Below, in pieces: positions 12,313-23,598 of a DNA stretch of 64,000 bases (positions are counted from its first letter, which is position 1; the number at the start of each line of letters is the position of its first letter). A program made the translations under genes and the position numbers. Where the stretch lies: positions 6,150,560 through 6,214,559 of the forward strand of contig JAPTHN010000001.1 of NCBI GenBank assembly GCA_026936325.1, given 5' to 3'. The DNA is from Platynereis dumerilii. Lineage: Eukaryota > Annelida > Polychaeta > Phyllodocida > Nereididae. The notes beneath the pieces were generated by a model. It ran no database searches. It had not been told where the DNA came from and saw only the letters and a program-made list of their open reading frames with translations.

Positions 12313-13368
12313 ATGTCATAGAGAAAGCTAGTAGACTCGGTTATCAATTTCTGCTATAAAGCACTCAGGGCTTGCAACTATTTAGCTGTAGTGGATCAGA
12401 AGCACGACAGAAACGGACCGATTTTAGTTAAAAAAGAAGAAAAATTCACAAAAAATGGAACAAATTATTTTCTTAATAAAATAAAAAGTATTAAGAGTTA
12501 CAGGTGTTTGAAGATAGTTTTGTATGGCACAGGAGTACTGCTTTCTGGTGATACTTCAAAAATATTTTTCCAGGCGTTACCATGGAAGATATATGGCCTT
12601 GAAATGGGTCTATTTAACGAAAATGCAAAAAAGGGAACAAATTATTTTCACTTACAAAATAAAAAGTTTTGAGAGTAACAGAAGACTGAAGATGGTTTTG
12701 TATAGCAAAAGAGTAGTGCTTTCAGGTGATATTTCAACCATAATTTTCCAGGTGTTACCTTGGGAGATATATGGCCTTGAAAATTGGTCAAATTACGGAA
12801 AATGCAAAAAAAACTCAACAATTTGTTTTCGTCAATATAATAAAAAGTATTGAGAGTTACAGGTGTTTGAAAATACTTTTGTATAGCCCAAGTGTAGTGC
12901 TTTCTGGTGATATTTCTACCATATTTTTCTAGGCGTTACCAAGAGAGGTTATATGGCCTTGAAAATGCGTCTATTTAAGGTCTGAGCCAAAAATGCTAAA
13001 ACTGCTTGTGGTTGCCATGGCAACACTCCTTGGAAACATAAAAATTGTTAAATATGGTGATTTATATGCTATGTTATGAAGTTTTCCTTGAAAATGATGT
13101 ATAGTTTGTTTTTCTATTGTTAATATAAGTATGTGAATAGGATGTACAAAATTTACCTTAATTTAGGGCATTTTTGTCAAATTTGCGGCTGTCCGAGGTG
13201 AAAAACATCAATTTTTCAAAGGCCTACCCTGGGCATACCAAATTTTTAAAAAAATATTTGAAGTTACCACTGAGTTATTAAAAGGTGATATAAACTTTGT
13301 GCAAAATATCAAGAAATTCTGAGAACCTTCATGCGAACTCATTGCCTGATTTTTACACGGAGTGCTGG
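12313..13368 (-). repeat. Right terminal inverted repeat of the TTAA element
   Basis: Reverse complement of 7923-8978, including the mirrored ~180-bp tandem units and the terminal CGGAGTGCTGG. Small substitutions separate the arms by eye, so the element is not brand new. Confidence 0.8.
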
Positions 13369-13372
13369 TTAA

Positions 13373-14269
13373 ATGTTGAAAGTTATCATGAAAATAGCAT
13401 GCAATGCATGGATAGGGTCCTTGGTTTATTCCATAATTTGTACCACATTAATGTTCTATTGAGTTATGTATAAAAATGGGAAGATTAAATTACATGTTAA
13501 AACCGAATTTGAGATATTATAAGAAAGTTACTTAGTTTTGTCTACCTGGATGCAACTGTGGCAGTGTGGTGTGCTGTCACTATATCAAGAGGGCAGCACA
13601 ATCAACTATTCAGAACCAGTGTCTGTGTGAAGAGTTGACAGCTATCAGAAGAAATATGTTGAATGAAATTCAATTAAAGCACTGAGAAGCACAATATTGT
13701 AGCCAGGGAAGCAGAAGTATCACTTTAATTATCATAATCTAGGCCAGAGCCGAACCTTTTCTCAATGAGCAATACAACTTCATATAAAATGATAGATTTT
13801 ATATATATCGAAAGTTTATCATCCTTTTTATTTTATATATATATTTTATATACATGTATATCGAAAGTTTATCATCCTTTACAAGCTTTTTGCAAGTTTT
13901 TTTCTTGACAGTCAATAGAAAATACATTTTTGTATATAAAGTTCCCAAAAAGCAATCCTTTTGAGTGCAAATCAGTCAGTTTCGCAAGATGTATTGCTGA
14001 AAAATTGGATACAGTGTTCAATCCTACTGATGGATGGACATCTGATATATATCCAGAATTGTTTCCAGACACAATAATATTGCACTGCTCCAGGTCATTC
14101 TGTTGTATAAAACATTGGTGTTTTTATGCTTGATATATATTTCTAGTTGTTTATAGTCCACGTGCATACATGTAGAACAGCAGAACGAGATGATACAGGG
14201 TTGAACATCATCAGATTGACTCGCTTATCTCAGACTGCAAAATTTGAAGTTTTGAGTCAGCTACAACGA
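13373..14269. other. No gene seen; short AT tandem duplication
   Basis: No coding exon recognised. Around 13803-13878 a block containing TATCGAAAGTTTATCATCC is present twice in tandem, separated by TA-rich sequence. Confidence 0.45.
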
Positions 14270-14483
14270 TTGAGTGGGGAGGGTTGGTCTGGTGGTAGCA
14301 TGATAGACTGCCAATTGCAGGGTCCAAGTTTCGAATCCAGCTCTTGCCGGGTCACCTGAATCTATGCTGGACGGCAGTTTCAATCACCCTTTGCCTCATT
14401 GCCATCCTCATCCTGTCCTAATTAGCCTACCAAGTGCATAGATACAGGACACAAAGCCTCAATCGTCCATAAATTCAATTCAA
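14270..14483 (+). mobile_element. tRNA-derived SINE, family 1
   Basis: The head GGTTGGTCTGGTGGTAGCAT and a box-B-like TTTCGAATCC lead into CTCTTGCCGGGTCACCTG, then CCTGTCCTAATTAGCC and a CCTCAATCGTCCAT tail. Same layout as the other family-1 copies in the window. Confidence 0.8.
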
Positions 14484-14854
14484 TGATTGAGTGAGATGGT
14501 TGCACAATTCCTTTCATAGGTGTACGGCGCGTGCGATTTTTGGGGGGGCGAGTGACATGTGCCCGAATTTCACGATCTAATTTTATAAACATTTCTAATT
14601 AAATTGCCTGGAAATCCTTAATTTTCAGGAGTTTTTATTTGATGATCTGCCCGAATTGTTTAACCTTTTTGCCCGAATCTTACTGTTTCCCAAACTTTTG
14701 GGGGGGGGGGGCGATCGCCCCCCCTGCCCCCCCCCCCTCCGATACGCCTATGATTCCTTTGAGCTGACATAGCTTGTTGTTTTAAGTTACGATAAACGGT
14801 CCATTGTCACAACTTAGAAACAAAAAGGAATTGTGCAACCATCTCACCTAGTCA
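14484..14854. mobile_element. Foldback MITE with 5-bp TSD (TTCAA), interrupted
   Basis: Termini TGATTGAGTGAGATGGTTGC (left) and the inverted match ending GTCA at 14854 are flanked by TTCAA on both sides (14479-14483, 14855-14859). A second copy at 15415-15559 has the same termini and its own 5-bp duplication. This copy is split by the element at 14515-14752. Confidence 0.75.
14515..14752. mobile_element. hAT-like nonautonomous element, 238 bp, 8-bp TSD
   Basis: Begins CATAGGTGTACGG and ends CGATACGCCTATG, giving imperfect terminal inverted repeats. It is flanked by a perfect 8-bp duplication ATTCCTTT (14507-14514 and 14753-14760). 8-bp duplications are typical of hAT transposons. It carries long G and C runs near its right end and no gene. 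It is inserted inside the foldback MITE at 14484-14854 and is therefore the younger of the two. Confidence 0.8.
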
Positions 14855-14859
14855 TTCAA

Positions 14860-15414
14860 GGTGACTCAAATTCAAATTCTACAGTTTAGGTATCTTGCTG
14901 TAATGTGGTTTGATGCTTTCGAAGTTGAGAGAGGCACTGGATGCGCTTTATTTTTCAAACCCTTGTCCGCAATCTGCTTGGGCGAATGAAAAGTGGCATG
15001 TTATTGAAGCAGTTTCGTGGAAATGCAAAGTTTTGAAGAAACAGGGGTGAATTAAATCAAGGAACATCAAGGTTCAGCTTAACGCCTGTACTTCAACTGT
15101 AAAGTTTTGTTCTCTTCATTTTCAATTGGGGAACATCTATATATTTTAAAAACATTTTACAGATCTGCTCTTTAACTTTTTTGTATTTCACCACTATTAT
15201 GTTTCTCTGTTAAATCATTGATAATATTTCTCTGTTAACTCATCGACAATTCCCACGGCTTTAGCAAAAAGGTAGCATGGTGACATAATCCATTTTCTTA
15301 AGTTTTGGATAGCCGTTGAATTTTTATGGTCATGCATCTTCAGTTGCTGTCCTTAAATATCATGGCATACAAAACTGATTTAAGTTAATGCCACACTAAA
15401 ATGTGAAATTTTAA
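14860..15414. other. No gene seen; repeat remnant
   Basis: About 14900-15040 resembles, in reverse, the GAATGAAAAGTGGCATGTTA-type block of the repeat family at 2570-5110. The remainder shows no coding exon or RNA. Confidence 0.4.
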
Positions 15415-15559
15415 TGATTGAGTGAGATGGTTGCACAATTCCTTTGAGTTGGCACGCACAGCTTGTTGTCTTAAATTATGATAATCAGCCTGTTGTCATA
15501 ACTAAGAAACAACAAGCTATGTCAGCTCAAAAGAAATGTGCAGCCATCTCATTCAATAA
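15415..15559. mobile_element. Foldback MITE, uninterrupted copy, TSD TTTAA
   Basis: 145-bp near-palindrome with termini TGATTGAGTGAGATGG / CATCTCATTCAATAA, flanked by TTTAA at 15410-15414 and 15560-15564. It is the uninterrupted relative of the copy at 14484-14854. Confidence 0.8.
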
Positions 15560-15978
15560 TTTAAGCTGACTAACAATTACTTATCCAGGCACCAATCTTG
15601 CCATCATGTTTCTTTCGTCCTTCACACTGGGCAAGTTTGTGTCTCATATCCAGTTTTACAAGTTATTCTGGATAGCCTAATATATCTGTCTATTTAGAAA
15701 GAGAGCAAACAGTTGGAAAAAACAGCATTTGACCTACATCTCAGTGGAACTCCTACTGAAGTTAAAACCTGCTGATGTGGTACTTTCAGTCAAAGGTCAA
15801 TTTTCTGGTGATGACAACATGAAAATGCTGATTCAGACTCCCCCTTTTTGTCCAAGTTTATTGTTTTTTGTCAAATTGGTCAGTCAATGTGTCATTGGGT
15901 CAGTAATCACCAAAATCCATCATATGTAGTGTGCAGTTAGATATAGAATCACTACCATTTTGGAGCAGAGAACATATT

Positions 15979-18900
15979 ATGAGGATCATAACAGTACTAG
16001 CTGCTTGCCTGGTGTTGGCTTTTGGGTAAGTCTTTCATTTAAGTCTTTTAAAATGTCTGCTTGGTTCTGTCTTGTTTCAGGTTTCTGATGACTGTGGCAC
16101 ACAAAGCAGCTAATATTTAAGGCCCGCCATTATTACATAAGATGGCCTTTAATATGCTTTGTTTCACAGATGTCTATCTGTCTATTTGATCATCTGGCTG
16201 TCTGTCTGTCTATAGCTTTATGTCTGTTTGTTTCCAAGATTCAAGAAAAACCAATGAACATTTTTAAATGCGACTTGTGCCGATTTTTTCACGTCACCAC
16301 AAGAAAGAACTGATTAGATATATTGGTGGAATCCATGCAGTAGACTCGCCAAAATGACCGAATATAAATTTGTTGTGTTCGAGCGAAAGGTTTTGATACT
16401 TCATCAAATTACTCCAGCACTGGTGTATGTACTACACAATTCCTTGTATGTTTTTCAGCAGCAAGTTAAATGACGATGAAGAGAAAGTTCGCGAACTTCC
16501 AGGAAACCAAGCAGGTTATTGTTGACTTTTGAATTTCTAATACAGGACGTTGCATAATAATTATTTACAATTTTACTCTAACAGTATTATATTATAGATC
16601 TGTTAAACGTCCATTATATATACATTTGATAAAGGTTACAGTTAGAGCCTTAGAGCCAAAGAGGGCGACAAACTTTGAGGGAAATATGTATAAGTATTCA
16701 CTATGGGAGAGGGGATTTGTGATGTACCACCTGAGGGCTTAAGCCCAAGGTGTGATAAACACATATTCCTGATCCCTTGGTGAAAAACTGGTTTATAGCG
16801 TGAGACAAAGAGTCAAACATGAGACGATAAGTGGCTAACAGGAAAATAGGAATTATCGCCTGCAAATTGGTCATGGAATAAAGTTGTCATAATGTGTTGG
16901 AAATGAATCACAAAATCCCATGCTAAATGAAACGGCTGTAATGAATCACATTTATTCATTTTGTTGTCATATTTTTGTTGGTTCAGAGCCAGTTGTTTAC
17001 GCTCCTCTGGATGAAATAACTGGAAATACTTCCCCAGCTTTTGGTGCGGTTGTCAATCTGCATAATGGTAAGTTCCTTCAATTCTTACATTATTTGATTA
17101 TCTTTTCAAAAATGTATGGTGCAATTTAAGGGCACCAGAAATTTAGTGGCTTAGCTGTACCTTTGTCAATCCATGCTCTTGAAAAGGCAATTTGTTGACC
17201 AATATCGCTGTTACTACTGACTTTGCCTGATGTTCCAGCAGCTGGGTGGCTGAGTGCTTATAAAGTGCCTGCCTACTCCGCTGAAGGTCTTTGCGGGCAC
17301 GGGTTCGAACCCTGGGTGGTGAACCCATTTTTTTTTTAGAACCTTCATGAGCAAAATCCTGGCTGGATGTCTTTCGGATGAGACGTTAAATTTGTGTTCG
17401 CTTGTATCAGTGTCTGCACTGGGCAAGTAAAATATCACATGGGGGTAAATGTGCAACATTTTGAGGACTACTGCTCTCTTTCTTATCTCATCAATCAACC
17501 CTCATGAGCACCCAGAACCCATCCGTTAAGTGAAGCACATTACCAGCCTACATCACTTTCTAATAGCTGTATATTGTGACAAACTTTCTATAACAAACTG
17601 TTTCTTCCAGGTTTAGATGTCACTATAAAAACTACATCTGCAAAATCTAAATGATGATTTGTAACAAGTTGCAACAAATTCTTCAATTTTTTTAAAAACA
17701 TCTGTGATCATATTTTTTTGATATTTTCATATGTATATGTATATGTACTTCTATCCAATTCTTTTTTTATTAGTAGCCTATTGTGATTATTATTGTCACT
17801 TATTTACCTGCTATTTTTTTTAACTATTATTATTTTTCATGTCTTAATCATAATCAGATGTATACATATGCACTTCTTTCCAATTTTCTCCTTACCATAT
17901 TACTTATTAGTTACTAAACAGTTCACCAAAAATAAGTCCCCCTTTAAATAAACTTGAATATCTCAAAGATTCCTTCTCCGATTTTTTATGAAAGTTGGAT
18001 TGAATTATAGGCCCGTATATGGATCCTAAACGTGTGTATTTGTAGTTTAGTGGAATTATTCCTGGCTGAGCTAGCAGCCTTCGAATGAGCCTACCCCTGT
18101 TTTCAAAAATCTGTGGCTTTTCCAATGGATATGAACAATTTGACCAAGCGAGGGAGCCACCAGCTGGAGCACACCTCATCATGGCACTGGAGAAAATTTG
18201 CTTCTCAATCATATTTAGTGGACAATTGAGGACTTATTTGTAACCTTTTCACAGTTTAGGTTCCTTGGGTGACATTAGAAATAATTTGAGTGGAGTTTGA
18301 GCACCTTTTGGAAATTGTTTTTTTGGAAAAGTCAAAACTTCAAATTTTTGAAAAGAGGGGTATGTGCAGGGTCGGCTGGCTCAGACAAAAATCAAGCGAT
18401 CAAGCTACAATTACACAGGCATAATGTCGACATATGCAGACCTACACTTTTACATTATTCCCTTTTTCCTGGGCTTGCCCCCCTTTCTGTACAGCTCATA
18501 GAGCTCTGGGGACACGCTTCAAACATTGCCTATGCAAGACTTATAAATAACTTGTGTAAACTGACAAATATATTACATTTTTTGAAGACCACTGTATGTT
18601 TTGTTAACAATGTTTGAAAGTTAATAAATCCATCAATAAATCAATGTTGAAGCTGCCATGTTAATGTACTTTTTACACAGGTCCAACTTTAGTAGAAGGC
18701 CACAAGGGAAAAGCAATCTTAACTAATAACACAGTTAGGTCTGAAATTGCCAAGACAATATACATGGATCTGGGATATTTTGATGGAGAATGCATAAATG
18801 ACATTGACAAGTGTGAAGATGGTTACACCGTATCATTCTGGTGAGAGATATCTTATTTAACTAGCATAGTACCCGTGATAATGGGTATAATGAATCCAGG

Positions 18901-21900
18901 GAAAACAGAACAACGACCAGTACATTAGAGAAGATTGATAATCACGCATAAACATGAGAAATTACTAATAATAAGTACACTGGTATAATATGAACAGTTT
19001 GAGAAACCACACCCTCTTATGGTTGATGTAAGATGTGAAAGAATGTTGCTTGCAAAATTGTAGTTGTGGGCATTGAGTAGTTTGGGAGGAGTAGCGTAAA
19101 GCATCCATGAATTAAGGGTATGATGATTTGGAGAACTCAGTAATATACATGTAGGTACCGGGTTCAAATTTGTATTTTAAGCAGAATACCACACAACTTT
19201 TACCCCAGAAGAAGAATTGATGAATTGGTCGACTTGTTTTTCAATTTTATGCAGGCCTTGTTGCTAATAACTTTTTCAACTTCTTAATTTACTGTTTTAA
19301 CTTCATTGTCTATCTATATAGAAGTATCATGTTTGTTTCGACTTACTTTTATAACTTAAATACTTTTGTAAGTTTTTTCTCCATAAAAGTACCATATCTG
19401 TCGAAACACATTACTTGCATCACGACTGAAACACTTAGGTATCCATTTTTTCCCGCTAATAAATTGTTGTATATCACTCTGAAATGCCCCATACAACTCT
19501 GGAATGCCTTCTACACCTCTGAAGTACCGTCTATGGCTTTGGAATACCTTCTTCACCACCAGAGTATACCTTTCACGCATGGTTGGGATACCTTATTTGT
19601 GTTGGAATACCCAATGCATGTCAGAATACCCAACAAAAATTTCTGAATATACCCTGTGGGTACTTAGAGGGAACCAAAGCACCATTTTTGTAGAGTGCAC
19701 AACGCAACAAGTCTTTCTTCAATTATTTCAATACCATGTCTTATAACATCTCTACTTAAGTTTCATTTGCCATCTTTAGGTATAAGAAGGAGCCAAGCGT
19801 CTACACCTGGAGACATTACCCAGCTCTTGCAAAGGCCAGCAATTGGGAAATCCGGCTTGGTGAACGTCAAGTTGACAGAAATAAACCCATTTTGTTCTAT
19901 TACGGAAATGGAAAGAAATATAATGTGAGTTGATTATATTGTAAAACGTGAAAGCGGGTAAACTTGATATGCAAAAAATGAGTGTTGCTTCGCACAGAGT
20001 TTGGGACCCTGCGAGTCATTATGGCCGATGAAGTGTCATCTTCTCTACATTCAACATGGGAAACATAGCGGCTGTTTGATGAGTCGTGATGAAGAGAAGG
20101 CCATTTCATTTGTCATAACTGATTTTTGAGTAAAAGTCAGGTCAATAATCCTTTTGTTTACCTGTCACAAACTGGGGTTAATCTCATTATGTCAAATTAA
20201 CATTGAAAGTAGAGGTTGTGATCATGACAAATAATCAATATGATTATTCATGAAGTGCAATTTTCACAGTGCAACAGTCCATTCAGTTTGCATATCAAGT
20301 ATAAAGGCTGCAATTTGGTGTGATGATGAACAAGTAAGGATGACACCAGACCAGTTTGTGTCAACGCTTAAAATGGGTTACAAGATAATTTATAGATTTT
20401 TTTAAGCATGCATGTCAAGGAATAAACAAATTGTCTAGACATGTTGCTTGCGTGATGTGCATGATAATAGTGAACAATCATAAAGAACAAACTGAAAGAA
20501 AACAAAATGGTGTGGGATAAAAAGGTTAAAACATGGCTGAATTTGTATCCTTCCCGGCATCTTCACCCTTGACCTGCATCATTGAGGTTTTGGGAGGATA
20601 CAGGTCTCAGGTGAAGATACAGGGAAGCATATCAATGTTTATTATACAGCCCCCATGAGAGCAGAGCTGTCATTGGCTGAGAGCTGGTCACATGTCAGTC
20701 AGTATTTAGTATATTGCTCTGGACTATTGACCTCCAAAAAATTTCTTTTTCCAAATTTTGTTGTAGTTTTTTCCAATCCAAAAAATGATATGTCTTCTTT
20801 TTTTTTCTTGATTTTTTCCACATTTTTTCCCCAAAATTTTTCCTCAAAATTTTTTTTTCCCCTAATTATTTTTTCCGAATTTTTGGTTTTTCCATTTTTT
20901 TTTTTTGTTTCAAAATTTCTTTTTTCAAAATCGCTTTCCCTAAATGTTTCTTTGCAACATTTTCCTTCAAAATCTTCCAAACATTTTCAATAGTGCAGGA
21001 AAATAATAAAAACTAGTAATTATAGTGCAATGTATGCGTTTTCTAATAATTCATACTTTCTATTTATCTATATAACAGATTCGTTTTAACAAACAAGTGA
21101 CAAACAACGAATGGCATCATCTTGCCATCGTTGCTCAGAACCGAAGTACTGTCAAGTTTTACATCGACGGAGAACTCATTGCAGACGGCATGTATCATCG
21201 GTCAAGCGATTACAATCCTACGTACACTGTTGAGGTAAGAATGCTGCACTTAGTCTACTCTGTTGTTTCAAATATCATCGGCACACTCTAAAAAATTTCA
21301 GACAAAATTGGTTTTTTAGATTCAAAATGGTTTTTTGAAAAACCAAATTTCAATGCAAAACCAACATGGATTTTTGAAAAAAAACCATGTTGGTTTTTTG
21401 CATTGAAATTTGGTTTTTCAAAAAACTATTTTGAATCTAAAAAAAGCAATTTTGTCTGAAATTTTTTTAGAGTGCAATCAGGACTTTGGAGTCATAGTCA
21501 GAGTCGGAGTCGGGAGTTGGAGTCGTGAAGTCGGAGGTTTTTGGGTGGAGTTGGAGTCGGAGTCGAACTTTGATTTTCAGGTGGAGTCAGAGTCGAAAAT
21601 TAATTTTGTGACTCCTGACTCCTTAAAAATAATTAATATAATTTACAAAAACCCAGTTACAACAACGTGAAATATATCTTGAATTTTAAGCAAAAATTCC
21701 TAAACAAGTATTCAAGAACAAAAGCCAATGGAAAATTTGTGGAAGTACTTTTTGTCCCTGTTAATCATGTAATATTTGTGTAAAATAATGCTGATAACAT
21801 GAAGTCCACGTGTGACGGAATGATGCTAAGAAGCAGTTTTTTGCTCTATAAGTCTAATTTTAATCACTCTCAGTGCCAAGTATTAGTTTTTATATGTCTG

Positions 21901-22635
21901 ACACTTAAAAGAACAATTCAAACAGCAAAAATCAGCCATTGCTAAATTTTCAAACTCAAGGTGCCTCAGTATACAGGGGTCCATTTCTAGCGTGACGGAA
22001 TGATTCTTACAATCATTCCGTCACGCTAGATATGGACCCCTGTATACTGAGGCACCTTGAGTTTGAAAATTTAGCAATGGCTGATTTTTGCTGTTTGAAT
22101 TGTTCTCATCACTGTCAAATAAATAGAAACCAAAATCTAGTACCAAGAATTATTAAATTGAGACTTATAGAGCAAAAAACAGCAAAAAACTGCTGTTCAT
22201 TTTTCGTGGACTTCATGATAAGGGGAGTCGGGAGTCGGAGTCGCAATTCTGGAGACCTAAGGAGTCGGAGTCGCTTTTCAGAAAGCCAAAGGAGTTGGGA
22301 GTCGGAGTCAGTTCACTTATGACCCGACTCCAAAGCCCTGATTGCAATATATGTCAAATAACTACAAGCTGTGATGTCATTTTAAACTGGGTCAATTCCC
22401 CAACTTGAGAGCGTCCTCCTCCTGTCCTAATTAGACCAAGTGCAAAAATACAGGACGTAAAGCCCCAAGTCATCCATCCATCCCCAACTTGTTTAATCAT
22501 TTTATTACTCTATCTTTTACTTTTCAGTTTGGGTGCTTCCAACAATACACCTGCATCAATGCCGCTTTTGACGAGATAAAATTCTGGGAAGGAGCGAAGT
22601 CTGATTCAGATATTAGAGACATATTCCTCTCCTAG
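15979..22635 (+). CDS. Secreted LamG/concanavalin A-like domain protein, 7 exons, 250 aa
   Basis: Exons: 15979-16025, 16459-16514, 16987-17067, 18681-18840, 19780-19924, 21079-21234, 22528-22635. All introns are GT-AG, phases match, and the joined frame is 750 nt plus TAG. The protein starts MRIITVLAACLVLAF, a clear signal peptide, so it is predicted to be secreted. Residues about 36-245 form one LamG_3-type jelly roll: VVYAPLDE near 37, GFTLSFW-type GYTVSFWYKK at 109-118, NEWHHLAIV at 173-181, KFYIDGELI near 188-196 and a final FDEIKFW strand. Cys99/Cys106 and Cys218/Cys224 are likely disulfide pairs. Asn77-Asn-Thr is a possible glycosylation site. Such single-domain proteins are common in marine invertebrates; the ligand is unknown. 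Exon 2 begins with CAGCAG, giving an alternative acceptor 3 nt downstream. The fold is confident, the function is not. Confidence 0.88.
17235..17525 (+). mobile_element. tRNA-derived SINE, family 3 (intron 3 of LamG gene)
   Basis: A tRNA-like head with GGGTGGCTGAGTGCTTATAA and a box-B-like GGGTTCGAACCC is followed by a body with CTTTCGGATGAGACGTTAAA, GGGCAAGTAAAA and TGAGGACTACTGC. The same body occurs at 44440-44728. This copy lacks the long (ATCT)n tail. Confidence 0.75.
17922..18245. repeat. Possible DNA-element remnant in LamG intron 3
   Basis: AATAAGTCCCC near 17931 is mirrored by GAGGACTTATTTGTAACC near 18228, giving weak terminal inverted repeats about 300 bp apart. No coding potential is supported. 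Confidence 0.3.
19955..20310. mobile_element. MITE, Tc1-like family, diverged (LamG intron 5)
   Basis: Imperfect inverted ends built on CTTGATATGCAAA. The interior shares GATGAAGTGTCATCTTCTCT and TTCAACATGGGAAACATAG with the intact copy at 34473-34790, and a truncated copy lies at 23240-23540. Confidence 0.7.
20735..20995. repeat. T-rich low-complexity tract (LamG intron 5)
   Basis: About 260 bp dominated by runs of T interrupted by CC and AAA, such as TTTTTTCC and AAATTTTT words. Both strands have long open frames here because of composition only. Confidence 0.7.
21284..21474. mobile_element. Foldback MITE, 191 bp (LamG intron 6)
   Basis: Ends CACTCTAAAAAATTTCAGAC and its near-perfect reverse complement; arms of about 90 bp cover almost the whole element. 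It begins 49 bp after the donor of exon 6. Only a CA dinucleotide is shared by the flanks, so the duplication is unclear. Confidence 0.75.
21479..22340. mobile_element. hAT-like element with GGAGTC repeats, split by a foldback MITE
   Basis: Starts CAGGACTTTGGAGTC and ends GACTCCAAAGCCCTG, with inverted termini. Flanking octamers AGTGCAAT (21471-21478) and ATTGCAAT (22341-22348) differ at one base, fitting an 8-bp hAT duplication. The interior is degenerate GGAGTC/GGAGTTGGAGTCGG repeats. The element at 21798-22217 is inserted in its middle. It abuts the MITE ending at 21474. Confidence 0.75.
21798..22217. mobile_element. 420-bp foldback MITE, TSD ATAA
   Basis: CATGAAGTCCACG at the left and CGTGGACTTCATG at the right, flanked by ATAA on both sides. 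The arms are about 190 bp and include GTGACGGAATGAT. The centre is TTACAATCATTCCGTCACGC-like. A second copy at 61129-61545 is flanked by TAAA. No coding capacity. Confidence 0.85.
22346..22492 (+). mobile_element. Two repeat fragments: foldback-family piece and SINE family-1 tail
   Basis: 22346-22410 matches the CTACAAGCTGTGATGTCATT...AACTGGGTCA part of the foldback element at 50373-51185. 22412-22492 matches the 3' part of SINE family 1 (CCTGTCCTAATTAGACC, AGGACGTAAAGCCCC, CATCCATCC). Both lie in LamG intron 6. Confidence 0.6.
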
Positions 22636-22662
22636 GAAATGCACATTACAGATATTGTCAAA

Positions 22663-22668
22663 AATAAA
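22663..22668 (+). terminator. Poly(A) signal of LamG gene
   Basis: AATAAA 28 bp after the stop codon, implying a very short 3' UTR. Confidence 0.6.
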
Positions 22669-23239
22669 GATATTCGGCGTTCTATACTTTTGTTTGGCCA
22701 GGCTATTTTAATTTATGGCTTCTCATCTTGACCGATTCCAATAGATTTTCTGCCTACAAAAATATTTGGAGCTTACCAACAATTTTTATCGAATTAACAT
22801 TTTAAATATTGAGATTTCACTATTTTTTCATCAGCACGACACTAAAATAAGGATGGAGGTTAGCGCCACGACATAGCCATTCATGACTGATAGTGGAACC
22901 TAATTTTTTCCCACAGGATCAATTTAAAAATTGGTTGAAATGATTGAGATGATGCCAACATTAATTGAACATTTGTAGTTGAAAATAATGCCTTGAGAAT
23001 ATCCAAAAAGCTAACACTCAATTATATCCGGCTTTAGTGCTGATTGGTCAAAGAGCCCTATTTAGGCCTATGTGAGAAAATGTCTAATTTCGAAATCTAG
23101 TTACCCTAGAAAAAGACATATACATGTTTTTGAGGGAAAAAATTGTTGATCAAAGGGACTTAACAAATATGTTTGCAAAACTATGCATATAATTGGACTA
23201 GTCATTTTTCTGTGCTTAGTGATGTAGAACTGTCTGTGT
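22669..23239. other. No gene seen
   Basis: AT-rich intergenic sequence downstream of the LamG gene; no exon, RNA or clear repeat recognised. Confidence 0.45.
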
Positions 23240-23540
23240 TACTATTATAGTCAGTTAATTTGATATGCAAAAAGAGTAGACTGTTGCTCTGTGAAAATGG
23301 CACTTTGTTAGTCATCATGCATACTAATGAGTTGTCTTGATCATACCCAACACTTCCAATGTTAATTTGATTTAAGAAGACGGGCAAATAAAAGGATTAC
23401 GCATCTGATTTTTGTATGTCATGACAAATCATGGCCTTCTCTTGATCATGACTAATCAAACAGCCTCTATCTGTGGTTCCCATGTTGAAAGTAGAAAAGA
23501 TGACACTTCACCTGCTATCATGATTCACAAACTGTTTCAT
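23240..23540. mobile_element. MITE, Tc1-like family, truncated
   Basis: Left end TTTGATATGCAAA with GACTGTTGCTCTGTGAAAAT, and toward the right the reverse of the block TTCAACATGGGAA. The far terminal repeat is missing; the sequence is unrelated after about 23540, close to the start of the LINE. Confidence 0.65.
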
Positions 23541-23598
23541 GCATCAAGTCAGCAGCTGAGACCTTGAAGAGGGAGACCACAGGAGGCTGCAAAAATTC

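Larger units (their letters stand above)
7923..13368. mobile_element. 5.4-kb TTAA-flanked element with 1,056-bp terminal inverted repeats
   Basis: The element starts CCAGCACTCCGTG at 7923 and ends with the reverse complement, CACGGAGTGCTGG, at 13368. It is flanked by TTAA at 7919-7922 and TTAA at 13369-13372. The arms extend inward to 8978 and 12313, exactly 1,056 bp each. TTAA target duplications are known for piggyBac and Kolobok transposons. No transposase is visible in the 3.3-kb centre, so it is non-autonomous or decayed. The centre carries later SINE insertions. Polinton is excluded because there is no 6-bp duplication and no capsid or polymerase gene. Superfamily assignment is inference. 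Confidence 0.8.

Noticed and set aside
7923-13368. Polinton or other capsid-bearing element because of long inverted ends
   Set aside because: Flanked by TTAA rather than a 6-bp duplication, and no polymerase, integrase, protease or capsid gene is visible.
20655-20993. 112-codon plus-strand Phe/Ser-rich frame
   Set aside because: Composition artefact of the T-rich tract inside LamG intron 5.
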